Shown piece by piece: positions 5,871-14,156 of a stretch of 18,954 nt of DNA. The DNA is from Desulfobacteraceae bacterium UBA5623. GTDB taxonomy: Bacteria > Desulfobacterota > DSM-4660 > Desulfatiglandales > Desulfatiglandaceae. The notes below the pieces were generated by a model. The model was given only the letters and a program-made list of their open reading frames with translations. It did not search any database and was not told the DNA's origin. Position numbers and translations under genes: made by a program. The stretch covers positions 1 to 18,954 of the forward strand of contig DIKH01000292.1 of assembly GCA_002424495.1 (NCBI GenBank), in the 5' to 3' direction. Positions within the stretch are counted from its first letter, which is position 1. Each line of letters opens with the position of its first letter.

Positions 5871-6851
5871 TTGATTAACAGGATATTTATAAGGGATCTG
5901 GAGGACTGCAGGAAGTTATGGGAAACTTTTGTCAAACCGAGGAACATCTCTGATGCATGGGATTTCCGGGTTTGCTTCCATCGGCATCTTAAGCACGAAC
6001 CAAGCTTTATGCTTCTGGAGGACAGAAAGGGAATTGCAGCGATGCTTCCGCTTTCATATGTGGATGACTTGGATGCCTACTTTTTTTTCCCCGGCGAGGT
6101 TTGGCACAACAAGACCTGGATAGAACGGACTCCTATTTATTTAAGGGAATCATATCACTTGGAAGACCTCCTTTCATTCTGCCCTCCCAGGACCTTCTTA
6201 AGGTATATGGCAGTTCCAAAAGAATCTCTCTTCCCAGGTCTTCATGTAGATGAAATTGGCTATGTGCTTTATCCCCATGCGCTCAATTTTGATGTTACCG
6301 TCTACGGTAATAGGTTTTCAAATAAGAAATTCAAGAACATCATGAAGACGATCAAAGGCTTTACCGATTCTGAATGCAAATTCCATATTAACAGATTGAC
6401 AGACTTCCAGCTTATTGTAGATATGAGCATAGAGCAGTTTGGATCCAACTCCTACCTTTACGACTATCGTTTCAGAGAAGGCTTCAGAGACATTATGTCT
6501 TCCCTTAATAAGAAGGGTCTGCTCCGGATGGTCAGCCTGGATATTAAAGGAAAGACAGTTGCAGTAGATTTGGGTGCATTATACGGGGGGAATTATACGG
6601 TATTTTTGGGCGGAACACATTCCGGGTTCCCTGGGATAGCAAAGGTCATCAATATGCACCATATTGAATTCGTCTGCGAGCACAGGCTGTCAAAGATTGA
6701 TTTCCTCTGTGGAGATTTTTACTGGAAAAAGCTCTGGCATCTGGATGCCGAACCGCTTTATATGTTCATGAATCCTGAAAACTGGTTTGAAGAAAAGGCA
6801 GATCAAGCCCTTGAAGAAGTTTTCCCTGCGTCCATGATTTGTCATGCATAA
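5871..6851 (+). CDS. GNAT-fold acyltransferase, CelD/FemAB (BioF2-like) type
   Basis: The 326-residue protein has the double-GNAT layout of the CelD/FemAB group: an N-terminal half with VCFHRHLKHEPSFMLLEDRKG and a C-terminal half with KGLLRMVSLDIKGKTVAVDLGALYGG, ending in DFLCGDFYWKKLWHLDAEPLYMF at about residues 277-300, the closing motif of the family. Members transfer acyl or aminoacyl groups to amines from acyl-CoA or aminoacyl-tRNA. No signal peptide or membrane segment is seen. The start is TTG at 5871, with a near-perfect GAGGAGG site 7 bases upstream. It sits 43 bases after the SpeD-like gene and 40 before the ATP-grasp gene, so it probably acylates an amine made in the same operon. 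The substrate is not known. Confidence 0.75.
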   Translation: MINRIFIRDLEDCRKLWETFVKPRNISDAWDFRVCFHRHLKHEPSFMLLEDRKGIAAMLPLSYVDDLDAYFFFPGEVWHNKTWIERTPIYLRESYHLEDLLSFCPPRTFLRYMAVPKESLFPGLHVDEIGYVLYPHALNFDVTVYGNRFSNKKFKNIMKTIKGFTDSECKFHINRLTDFQLIVDMSIEQFGSNSYLYDYRFREGFRDIMSSLNKKGLLRMVSLDIKGKTVAVDLGALYGGNYTVFLGGTHSGFPGIAKVINMHHIEFVCEHRLSKIDFLCGDFYWKKLWHLDAEPLYMFMNPENWFEEKADQALEEVFPASMICHA

Positions 6852-6891
6852 GATGGATATCTTTATTAAGTCCGCTAAGGAGTGTTGGTAA

Positions 6892-8175
6892 GTGGTAATT
6901 GTGGTAGGGACCACACCCGACTATATCGCAAAGATCCATAAAAGACGTCCTAAAGATGTAGCCTTTCTAGTAAGCAATAATTTCCATGGTCATCCTCTGC
7001 TAAGTGTTGTTGATAACTCCCGCCTGATATTCACATCGTTTGGCAATCTTAACGGCATTAGGCGATCTGTAGATCTTTATCTATCAGAAAACAACATCAA
7101 ACCTGATGGCATAGCATGTTTTGACTGTGAGTCTTTGATAGCCGCAAGCATTCTGGCCGGTTATTTGGGTGTGCCGTTTCCCGAACTTGATGCTGTGAAA
7201 AAGACAAGAAACAAGTTTGAGTTGAGAAAGGCCTTAAACAACGCGGGCATCGGCACGGTTGATGCCATTGTCGCCTCTGGACCTGGGGAAATAACAGATT
7301 TTTTTCATGGTGGAAATAGGGACATAGTACTCAAACCCCTTTCAGGAAGCGGAAGTGAGCTGGTGTTCCATTGCGAGGACGAAAATGAGATTGTCCGCGC
7401 CATAAAGACAATGAAGGAACAGCTGCCAAAAAGGAGATCAAATCCACTTTTTAAAAGCATCCAAAACGGGGCTTCAACAAAAGAGGTTGTTGACCCTTGC
7501 AGTCATTGGCTCGTAGAAGAATTTATTTCCGGCCCGGAATACAGCTGTGATTTCGTGCTTCATCAGGGAGAAGTGAGGATTATAAGATCAACGGGAAAGA
7601 CCCCGGCGTCCGACCAGACCTTCGGCTCTGTCCTTGCCTACACATTTCCTGCTGCATATCCGGAAGGTTTTTCAGTTGAACGTCTTTGCACTATTTTAAA
7701 AGATGCTGCAACATCACTGGGTTTTAGCAGGGGTCATTTTATGGTGGATTTTGTCATAAGGGACGATTATCCTTTTATCCTTGAAATGACACCAAGGCCC
7801 GGCGGCGATTCCATCCCGGATCTGGTGGAAGTGGCGACGGGGGTGGATCTTTTGACCTTCCACATTGACATCTCATCGAGCCATTATTCCGCCCCAAGGG
7901 ATATCCCTGTTCCATCTGAGCCATTTGCAAGCATAAATCTTTTTGCGAGAAACGAAGGGGTGATAACAGGCCTGGATGTGTCTCGAATAAGTGCTTTACC
8001 CAATGTAAGATCGGTGAGGCTAAAGAAAAATGTGGGAGACAAGATATCTCTTCCTCCCGATGATTATGATAACAGGATAATCGCTCACTGTATTGTCCGT
8101 CTTGATCCTCAAATGGATCTGCTTTCAAACTATCATCGTCTCCATGAATTGCTTCATGTCAATATGGCTGATTAG
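6892..8175 (+). CDS. ATP-grasp ligase, L-amino-acid ligase type
   Basis: ATP-grasp enzymes join a carboxylate, activated as acyl phosphate, to an amine. The 427-residue protein has an N-terminal Rossmann-like domain (VIVVGTTPDYIAKI), the ATP-grasp core with IVLKPLSGSGSELVF (about residue 145), LVEEFISGPEYSCDF (about 206) and the metal-binding FILEMTPRPGGDSIP with Glu298, then a C-terminal domain (INLFARNEGVITGLDVSRI ... VGDKISLPPDDYDNRI) like the LAL_C2 lid of BacD-type dipeptide ligases. A GTG at 6892 is preceded by GGAG with a 9-base spacer. The neighbours suggest it couples an amino or keto acid to the amine made by the SpeD-like or PLP decarboxylase; this is inference. Confidence 0.85.
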   Translation: MVIVVGTTPDYIAKIHKRRPKDVAFLVSNNFHGHPLLSVVDNSRLIFTSFGNLNGIRRSVDLYLSENNIKPDGIACFDCESLIAASILAGYLGVPFPELDAVKKTRNKFELRKALNNAGIGTVDAIVASGPGEITDFFHGGNRDIVLKPLSGSGSELVFHCEDENEIVRAIKTMKEQLPKRRSNPLFKSIQNGASTKEVVDPCSHWLVEEFISGPEYSCDFVLHQGEVRIIRSTGKTPASDQTFGSVLAYTFPAAYPEGFSVERLCTILKDAATSLGFSRGHFMVDFVIRDDYPFILEMTPRPGGDSIPDLVEVATGVDLLTFHIDISSSHYSAPRDIPVPSEPFASINLFARNEGVITGLDVSRISALPNVRSVRLKKNVGDKISLPPDDYDNRIIAHCIVRLDPQMDLLSNYHRLHELLHVNMAD

Positions 8176-8193
8176 GGCCGGTGGTTAATCTAT

Positions 8194-9549
8194 ATGGAAT
8201 CCAGACAATCTGAATTAAACTCAGCTTTTCTCCAAATAATAAGAAGCCGTGAAAAAGTCCTTTCAAGGGATGTCCTTCAGGGATATGTCGAGGACTTTTT
8301 AACAAAAAAAGAAATTTATTTAGAGAGCGACCGGCGATTCGGCGCCCCCCAGTACTTCTTTGACAGGACATCCCTGGCACAAAAGGCAGATCAGTTTGAT
8401 GCAGCCTGTTCAAGACATCTTGACAGGTACCAGATCTTTTATGCAATGAAGAGCAACTCCTTCAGGAGGATAATTGATCATATCACCTCCTGTGGAATGG
8501 GGCTTGATGTGTCGAGCGGCCATGAGCTTTCCATGGCGCTTGCCACTGGTTGCCAAAAGATCATCTTCAGCGGCCCAGGCAAGACTGATGAAGAGCTTGG
8601 GCTTGCCATCAGCCATCCTCAACAGGTTGTCCTTTTGATGGACAGCCCTGGCGAGCTTTCAAGACTCGCTAAGCTCGTCGGTCAAAGGGTAAGATCTAAA
8701 GGTGAAATCAGGGTTGGCATACGCGTTCAGAACGTGCAGGGTGGAATATGGAACAAGTTTGGTATACCGCTGTTTGACGTTACTAAGACCTTTATAAATG
8801 CCTTGTCAATAAAAGGAATAGATCCTTGCGGCATACAGTTTCACACGAGCTGGAATTTGAATCCCGCGGCCCAGGTTAAGATGATTGATCAGATCGGATC
8901 TTATATTGTCCGAAAGATGCCGGAGGATATCAGCAGGAGACTTAAGTTTATAGATATCGGAGGAGGCTTTTGGCCGGAACACGGCGAATGGCTAAATGCC
9001 CAAAATACTGATAAAGGGACGCTGCTGGCGCATGTAAAACCGGCATTTAAGTTTAATAAAACCCATTACATCCGCGAGGCAAGGCCGATTGATTATTTTT
9101 TAAAGAAAATATCTTGGGCAATCTCAAGGCCCGGCAATCCCCTGCAAGGCCTGGAGGTCTGGATGGAGCCAGGTAGGTGGATTTCCACTCCTGTCATGCA
9201 TATCCTCCTAAAGGTTATAGACAAAAAGGGCAGCCGTATAGTGATCACTGATGGAGGAATCAATATAATGGGCTGGGAACGGCCATTGACGGAGTTTATC
9301 CCGATCATAAACCTCAGCCAACCTGGCCTGAAAGAGTTGAGTACAATGGTGTTCGGATCATTGTGCACACCGCACGATGTATGGGGGAGATCTTTTTTCG
9401 GCACCGGTATTAAGGTCGGTGACGTTCTTTTGGTTCCGGATCAGGGCGCCTATACTTATTCTTTAAGACAATCATTCATCAAGGCAAAATGCCGGGTGGT
9501 TCAGTATGACGGCAATTGTTTGGAAGAGGTGGAGAGACAGGAATATTGA
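8194..9549 (+). CDS. Fold-III PLP-dependent decarboxylase (DAPDC/ODC/CANSDC-like)
   Basis: This 451-residue enzyme belongs to the alanine-racemase-fold decarboxylases that act on diaminopimelate, ornithine, arginine or carboxynorspermidine. Landmarks: FYAMKSN with Lys86 as PLP lysine, GIQFHTSWNLN where relatives have H-x-G-S or H-x-x-C-E, FIDIGGGFWPEHG for the phosphate-binding glycines, WMEPGRW, then GSLCTPHDVWG with the active-site Cys and Asp, and DQGAYTYSLRQSF. The N-terminal 40-45 residues before YFFDRTSL are an extension. Key catalytic residues are kept, so it should be active, but the altered histidine motif suggests a different substrate. It starts 18 bases after the ATP-grasp stop with only a weak GGTGG site, so translational coupling is likely. 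It is the last gene of the cluster; no terminator hairpin follows. Confidence 0.87.
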   Translation: MESRQSELNSAFLQIIRSREKVLSRDVLQGYVEDFLTKKEIYLESDRRFGAPQYFFDRTSLAQKADQFDAACSRHLDRYQIFYAMKSNSFRRIIDHITSCGMGLDVSSGHELSMALATGCQKIIFSGPGKTDEELGLAISHPQQVVLLMDSPGELSRLAKLVGQRVRSKGEIRVGIRVQNVQGGIWNKFGIPLFDVTKTFINALSIKGIDPCGIQFHTSWNLNPAAQVKMIDQIGSYIVRKMPEDISRRLKFIDIGGGFWPEHGEWLNAQNTDKGTLLAHVKPAFKFNKTHYIREARPIDYFLKKISWAISRPGNPLQGLEVWMEPGRWISTPVMHILLKVIDKKGSRIVITDGGINIMGWERPLTEFIPIINLSQPGLKELSTMVFGSLCTPHDVWGRSFFGTGIKVGDVLLVPDQGAYTYSLRQSFIKAKCRVVQYDGNCLEEVERQEY

Positions 9550-9908
9550 GGGACTCCTTATCGCCTTTCCTGCCATGATGTTTTTTGAACTCGGCCCTTG
9601 ACATTTGATAGCTTGTTATTAATTTACGTACAATTTTGCGGGCGACTATTCCCAAAAGTCCTTGAGTTCAATGTGTTAAGCCAGATTTCGACCCCATAGG
9701 GTATGCTTTATCACACGCATACAATAAAAGAATTTTTGGAACACTGACAGTCTCCTTGGGCGCCGCCTGCAAATGAAAGGCAGCAAAGCAACCTCTGATG
9801 GTTAAGAGGTAGAGTTTTTTATAGTCACAAGGGGGAGGTGAGACCATATTTTTATTTTGTTTAATTGACGTTTAGCCACAATTTTTATTTTTTTGGAGGA
9901 TACACAAG
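9550..9908. other. Intergenic/leader region before groES
   Basis: This 359-base stretch has no gene. A TTGACA at 9598-9603 could be a -35 box but no good -10 lies 16-18 bases after it. No CIRCE element (TTAGCACTC-N9-GAGTGCTAA) and no correctly spaced sigma-32 promoter was found. A foldable region at 9752-9834 is listed separately. Confidence 0.5.
9752..9834 (+). ncRNA. Possible structured leader RNA (three-way junction) upstream of groES
   Basis: CTCCTTG (9752-9758) can pair with CAAGGGG (9828-9834), one G-U included, enclosing two hairpins: GCCT/AGGC (9765-9768 with 9778-9781) and ACCTCT/AGAGGT (9791-9796 with 9805-9810). The joining strand reads GCAGCAAAGCAACC, reminiscent of the GCAAAGC junction of class I c-di-GMP riboswitches, but the canonical GGCAAACC and GAAA-loop stem are missing. 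It may be a degenerate riboswitch, another structured leader, or chance. Confidence 0.25.
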
Positions 9909-10196
9909 ATGAAAATTAAACCGTTGCACGACAGGGTTATTGTTAAAAGGATTGAAGAAGAGGAAAAGACAAAAGGCGGCATCATCATTCCCGATTCAGC
10001 AAAAGAAAAACCCGCTGAAGGCAAGATTGTAGCTGTTGGAGATGGCAAGGTGTTGGAAGACGGAAGCAGGCAGCCTCTTGAGGTAAAAGAAGGAGACAGG
10101 GTCCTGTTCGGCAAATATGCCGGAACAGAGGTCAAGATAAATGGTGAAGAACACCTGATCATGAGAGAAGATGATATTATTGCTATTGTAGAATAG
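9909..10196 (+). CDS. groES: Co-chaperonin GroES (Hsp10)
   Basis: GroES caps the GroEL barrel as a seven-subunit lid during ATP-driven protein folding in the cytoplasm. The 95-residue protein is the standard length and shows the family order: MKIKPLHDRVIVKRIEEEEK, the mobile loop KTKGGIIIPDSAKEKP that grips GroEL, GKIVAVGDGKV, VKEGDRVLFGKYAGTEVKI and the closing EEHLIMREDDIIAIVE. The ATG follows a TTGGAGGA site with normal spacing. groEL starts 37 bases downstream, so both form the usual operon. Unlike many bacteria, no CIRCE operator lies in the leader, so HrcA control is not supported by the sequence. Confidence 0.98.
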   Translation: MKIKPLHDRVIVKRIEEEEKTKGGIIIPDSAKEKPAEGKIVAVGDGKVLEDGSRQPLEVKEGDRVLFGKYAGTEVKINGEEHLIMREDDIIAIVE

Positions 10197-10232
10197 CCCC
10201 TCTCAAACAACATACTGAAGGAGGATGTTAAA

Positions 10233-11891
10233 ATGGCAAAAGAGATCAAATACGACGTGAAGGCCAGGGAATTAATGCTTAGAGGAGTAGACACCCTTGC
10301 CAATGCGGTTAAGGTCACACTGGGTCCAAAGGGAAGAAACGTTATACTGGATAAGTCTTTCGGCGCCCCTACCATAACAAAAGACGGTGTGACTGTGGCA
10401 AAAGAAATTGAGCTGGAAGACAAATTCGAGAACATGGGCGCACAGATGGTCAAAGAGGTTGCCTCTAAGACATCCGATGTGGCTGGTGATGGTACGACCA
10501 CTGCCACGGTGTTGGCCCAGGCTATTTACAGGGAAGGTTCCAAGTTGGTTGCTGCAGGTGTCAATCCAATGGCACTCAAGAGGGGTATTGAAAAAGCAGT
10601 GGAGGTTGCGGTTAAGGAGCTGGAAAACATTGCCAAACCGACAAAAGATCAATCTGAAATTGCACAGGTGGGCGCTATTTCAGCCAATAATGATGAAACC
10701 ATAGGCAATATTATTGCTGAGGCCATGAACAAGGTCGGTAAAGAGGGCGTCATCACGGTGGAAGAGGCTAAGAGTATGGACACCACCCTTGACGTTGTTG
10801 AAGGCATGCAGTTCGATCGTGGGTATCTCTCTCCATATTTCGTAACCAATGCCGAGAAGATGGAAGTACACATGGCAGATCCTTATATATTGCTCCATGA
10901 AAAGAAGATAAGCAGCATGAAGGATATGGTGCCTATTCTGGAACAGATCGCAAAAATGGGCAGGCCTCTTCTGATTATAGCCGAGGATGTTGACGGTGAG
11001 GCGCTTGCAACACTGGTGGTCAATAAACTGAGAGGGACGCTCAATGTAGCCGCTGTAAAGGCCCCGGGGTTTGGTGACAGACGTAAGGCCATGCTGGAGG
11101 ATATCGGCATTTTGACAGGCGGACAGGTCATAAGTGAAGACCTTGGCATAAAGCTTGAAAATATCTCCCTGAACGATCTTGGAACGGCAAAGACTATTGC
11201 TATTGATAAAGATAATACCACGATCGTAGACGGCGGCGGCAAGAGGGCGGATCTGGAAGGAAGGGTAAAGCAGATCCGTGCCCAGATCGAGGACACAACC
11301 TCTGATTATGATCGTGAAAAGCTTCAGGAAAGGCTGGCCAAACTGATCGGTGGTGTGGCGGTGATCAAGGTTGGCGCTGCAACAGAAATTGAGATGAAAG
11401 AAAAAAAGGCAAGGGTTGAGGATGCCTTAAATGCAACAAGGGCCGCTGTGGAAGAGGGAGTTGTCCCTGGCGGCGGCGTTGCTCTTGTCAGGACAATCGC
11501 AGCCGTCGAAAAGGCCAGATCCAAGGCCAGGGGCGAGGAAAAATCCGGGGTTGATATTGTAATGAGAGCATTGGAAGAGCCGGTGCGTCAGATTGCAAAC
11601 AATGCAGGCGCAGAAGGTTCTGTGGTTGTGGCAAAGGTAAAAGAGGGAGAAGGTGCATTCGGTTATAACGCAGACACAGGTGTATTTGAAGACCTCATGA
11701 AGGCAGGTGTTATTGATCCTGCAAAGGTAACCAGATTCGCCTTACAGAATGCTGCGTCCGTTGCATCTCTTCTGCTGACAACCCAGGCTATGATTGCTGA
11801 CAAGCCAGAGGAAAAGGACGCAATGCCCGGCATGCCTCCTGGCGGGATGGGAGGTATGGGAGGTATGGGTGGCATGGGAGGTATGATGTAA
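10233..11891 (+). CDS. groEL: Chaperonin GroEL (Hsp60)
   Basis: GroEL forms the double seven-membered ring that folds proteins with GroES and ATP. The 552-residue product is the normal length. It contains VTLGPKGRNVILDKSFGAP, VAGDGTTTATVLA with the ATPase aspartate, the apical domain (SPYFVTNAEKMEV onward), AVKAPGFGDRRKAMLEDI, the signature AAVEEGVVPGGGVAL and the flexible GGMGGMGGMGGMM tail. GGAGGATGTTAAA precedes the ATG. No frame break or missing key residue is seen. It ends 65 bases before a strong Rho-independent terminator, so groES-groEL is a complete two-gene unit. Confidence 0.98.
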   Translation: MAKEIKYDVKARELMLRGVDTLANAVKVTLGPKGRNVILDKSFGAPTITKDGVTVAKEIELEDKFENMGAQMVKEVASKTSDVAGDGTTTATVLAQAIYREGSKLVAAGVNPMALKRGIEKAVEVAVKELENIAKPTKDQSEIAQVGAISANNDETIGNIIAEAMNKVGKEGVITVEEAKSMDTTLDVVEGMQFDRGYLSPYFVTNAEKMEVHMADPYILLHEKKISSMKDMVPILEQIAKMGRPLLIIAEDVDGEALATLVVNKLRGTLNVAAVKAPGFGDRRKAMLEDIGILTGGQVISEDLGIKLENISLNDLGTAKTIAIDKDNTTIVDGGGKRADLEGRVKQIRAQIEDTTSDYDREKLQERLAKLIGGVAVIKVGAATEIEMKEKKARVEDALNATRAAVEEGVVPGGGVALVRTIAAVEKARSKARGEEKSGVDIVMRALEEPVRQIANNAGAEGSVVVAKVKEGEGAFGYNADTGVFEDLMKAGVIDPAKVTRFALQNAASVASLLLTTQAMIADKPEEKDAMPGMPPGGMGGMGGMGGMGGMM

Positions 11892-11956
11892 CAGGTTGTC
11901 CCCTTTCCAAATTAGGACATAACTTCATTGAGATACATTAACTCTATCAAAAGTTG

Positions 11957-12003
11957 AAAGATTGTATCCGGCAGGAGGTCCTCCGGGTACAATCTTTTTT
12001 TTT
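11957..12003 (+). terminator. Rho-independent terminator after groEL
   Basis: AAGATTGTATCCGG pairs with CCGGGTACAATCTT (14 bp, one G-U) around an 11-base loop, followed directly by a run of nine T. It is the clearest terminator in the window and separates groESL from the epimerase gene. Confidence 0.93.
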
Positions 12004-12050
12004 GTCTAACTGTTACAATCTTTCCAATAATACGGTGAGGGAAGGCTGCT

Positions 12051-13016
12051 ATGACAAAGAAAGATCAGGTCCTGTTGGTAACCGGGGTGGCTGGATTCAT
12101 AGGATTCAGCCTGGCAAGAAAACTGCTCGAAGGAGGCAGGATCATTGTTGGTATAGATAATCTTAACAGCTATTATGATGTGAATCTCAAAAAGGCAAGA
12201 TTGGAAATATTGAAGTCATTTGATAATTTTGTTTTTCATCATGTTGATATCCAAGATCTTAACGCACTTAAAGAAATCTTCAACCAACATATTGATGTGG
12301 TATGTAATCTAGCTGCCCAGGCGGGCGTCAGATATTCCCTGACAGATCCTTTTTCCTACCAAAAAAGCAATCTTGAGGGTTTCTTAAACCTGCTGGAAAT
12401 GGCCCGTCATAACGGGGTGGCAAATTTTGTTTATGCCTCGTCCTCATCCGTGTACGGAAGCAACAAAAAGATCCCCTTCAGTGTTGATGACAGGGTGGAT
12501 AATCCTATTTCTCTCTATGCTGCTTCCAAAAAGGCAAATGAACTGATGGCCCACGCATATAGTCATCTTTACCAGATAAACTGTACAGGACTCAGGTATT
12601 TCACTGTTTATGGTCCCTGGGGGCGTCCGGATATGGCATTGTTTCTGTTTACTGACGCAATATTGAATAACAGGCCCATAAATGTATACAATTACGGAGA
12701 TATGAAGCGGGATTTTACCTATGTTGACGACATCGTAGCAGGGACCATAGCTGCGATTGACAGACCTGTCCCATACGATGTGTTTAATCTCGGAAACTCA
12801 AAGACTGAACACTTGATGACACTGATTGAGATCCTCGAAGAGGAACTAGGCAGGAAGTCAGAGAAAAATATGATGCCAATGCAACCGGGGGACGTTAAAG
12901 AAACATCCGCTGATATCCAGAAATCAAGAGACCTGTTGGGCTTTGAGCCAAAGACCACTCTCAGCGTTGGTATTAAAAATTTTGTTCAGTGGTACAGGGA
13001 GTTTTATAAGGTCTGA
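12051..13016 (+). CDS. NAD-dependent nucleotide-sugar epimerase, UDP-glucuronate 4-epimerase type
   Basis: This is an extended short-chain dehydrogenase that likely inverts C4 of a UDP-sugar (UDP-glucuronate to UDP-galacturonate is the best guess), supplying sugar for surface polysaccharide. The 321-residue protein has the NAD-binding TGVAGFIG (residues 11-18), the family mark GIDNLNSYYDVNLKKARL, YASSSSVYG, the catalytic Tyr156-x-x-x-Lys160 in YAASKKANE, and the substrate-binding FTVYGPWGRPDMALFLF plus RDFTYVDDIV. GAGGGAAGG precedes the ATG. The flippase-like gene follows 44 bases later, probably in the same transcript. Related 4,6-dehydratases cannot be fully excluded, but the NSYYDVNLK motif favours the glucuronate-epimerase branch. 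Confidence 0.88.
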   Translation: MTKKDQVLLVTGVAGFIGFSLARKLLEGGRIIVGIDNLNSYYDVNLKKARLEILKSFDNFVFHHVDIQDLNALKEIFNQHIDVVCNLAAQAGVRYSLTDPFSYQKSNLEGFLNLLEMARHNGVANFVYASSSSVYGSNKKIPFSVDDRVDNPISLYAASKKANELMAHAYSHLYQINCTGLRYFTVYGPWGRPDMALFLFTDAILNNRPINVYNYGDMKRDFTYVDDIVAGTIAAIDRPVPYDVFNLGNSKTEHLMTLIEILEEELGRKSEKNMMPMQPGDVKETSADIQKSRDLLGFEPKTTLSVGIKNFVQWYREFYKV

Positions 13017-13060
13017 ATAAACAACACAGTTGTGGCCAATGTGTGCGAAAATAAGGCAAG

Positions 13061-14092
13061 ATGAACAGGGCCAAGCAGAAGATAAAATTTGTGGTGGGCA
13101 TTCTGATCAGCCTGTTATGTCTGTATCTTGCATTCCGCAAAGTTGATTTTGGTGAAATGTGGCAGGCCGCCAGGACTGCCAATTACTGGTATATGGCGCC
13201 AGTACTCGCTGTCATCTTCCTGAGTCACTATCTTCGTTCTCTAAGGTGGCGATATCTTCTCGTTCCTCTAAGCCGGATAGACACCTTCAGCCTTTTTTCA
13301 TCTCTGATGATTGGCTATGCCGCCAATTTGATTATGCCTGCCCATCTGGGTGAGTTTCTGCGCGCCTATGTGTTGAGCAAGAAGCGGCAGATACCTCTAA
13401 GTCCCGTCTTTGCAACCATAGTGGTTGAAAGGATAATAGATATCTTCTCGCTTCTCGTACTTATGCTATTTGCCTTTTTTATTTATCCTTTTCCCGAATG
13501 GCTAGTCAAAAGTGGTTATATAATGCTTGCTTCCGCCTTTGGGCTCTTGGCATTCTTGATTTTTCTGAAGATGTTGACACCAAGGGCAATAGCAATTGTT
13601 GATATTGTCCTGAGTCCTCTGCCTGAAAAATTTGCAGAAAAGATCGGCTCTGTGATCGAAAGATTTGCCTCAGGCATCATGCCCATGAAGAGATGGCACG
13701 ATTATGTTACTGTGGGCATCCTGTCTGTCATAATCTGGACCTGCTACGGCATTGTATTTTTCTTTTGCCTGCATGCGTTTGATTTTGCTAAGCCATACAA
13801 TTTGACATGGTCGGTCAGCCTTGTCCTTCTGGTGGTTACCACCATAGCGGTAGTTGTGCCTTCTTCTCCAGGCTATGTAGGGACTTATCATTATCTTTGC
13901 CAGATAGCCCTTGCCATGTTCGGTGTGCCGGCCGGTCCTGCCCTGTCCTTTGCCACTGTTGTTCATGGGGCGAATTTCTTTCCAGCGCTCATAGCAGGGC
14001 TCCTGTTTGCCCAGTATGAAGGAATGACTATATTTAGGACGGCCGGAAATGAAAGTATTATTGAAAATGACGCCCAAAAGGGGTTGGAATGA
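13061..14092 (+). CDS. Lysylphosphatidylglycerol synthase TM-region / UPF0104 flippase-like membrane protein
   Basis: The 343-residue protein is an integral inner-membrane protein with about eight hydrophobic segments (for example FVVGILISLLCLYLAF near the start, IFSLLVLMLFAFFIYPF, and VTTIAVVVPSSPGYVGTYHYL near the end). The motifs YAANLIMPAHLGEFLRAYVL, ATIVVERIIDIFSLL and VPSSPGYVGTYH are typical of the UPF0104/MprF N-terminal family, some members of which move lipids or lipid-linked sugars across the membrane. There is no MprF transferase domain. AAGG lies just before the ATG. Pairing with the epimerase suggests a role in exporting or building a glycolipid or surface glycan; the cargo is unknown. 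Confidence 0.85.
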   Translation: MNRAKQKIKFVVGILISLLCLYLAFRKVDFGEMWQAARTANYWYMAPVLAVIFLSHYLRSLRWRYLLVPLSRIDTFSLFSSLMIGYAANLIMPAHLGEFLRAYVLSKKRQIPLSPVFATIVVERIIDIFSLLVLMLFAFFIYPFPEWLVKSGYIMLASAFGLLAFLIFLKMLTPRAIAIVDIVLSPLPEKFAEKIGSVIERFASGIMPMKRWHDYVTVGILSVIIWTCYGIVFFFCLHAFDFAKPYNLTWSVSLVLLVVTTIAVVVPSSPGYVGTYHYLCQIALAMFGVPAGPALSFATVVHGANFFPALIAGLLFAQYEGMTIFRTAGNESIIENDAQKGLE

Positions 14093-14118
14093 TGGATTGA
14101 TGCCCTAAAGTATCACAT

Positions 14119-14156
14119 TATGTCATATCTGACATAGGACAGTGAAAAAACCTGTC
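14119..14156. repeat. Two small inverted repeats between convergent genes
   Basis: TATGTCA (14119-14125) pairs with TGACATA (14130-14136), and GACAG (14138-14142) pairs with CTGTC (14152-14156). They lie between the flippase-like gene and the convergent PilZ gene and may help end transcription, though neither is followed by a proper T-tract on the plus strand. Confidence 0.4.

Noticed and set aside
9661..9697. Sigma-32-like boxes CTTGAGT and CCCCAT upstream of groES
   Set aside because: The spacer is 24 bases, too long for a heat-shock promoter (about 12-16).
9550..9908. CIRCE operator for HrcA
   Set aside because: Neither TTAGCACTC nor GAGTGCTAA, nor a close variant, was found.
9872..10507. 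211-codon minus-strand frame opposite groES-groEL
   Set aside because: It is antisense to two certain genes, is Ser/Thr/Leu-rich as expected of a shadow frame, and has no ribosome site or family match.
11954..12160. 68-codon plus-strand frame after groEL
   Set aside because: It runs through the terminator hairpin and out of frame into the epimerase gene.
12719..12958. Antisense ORF inside the epimerase gene
   Set aside because: It is a shadow of a well-supported coding region without its own start signals.
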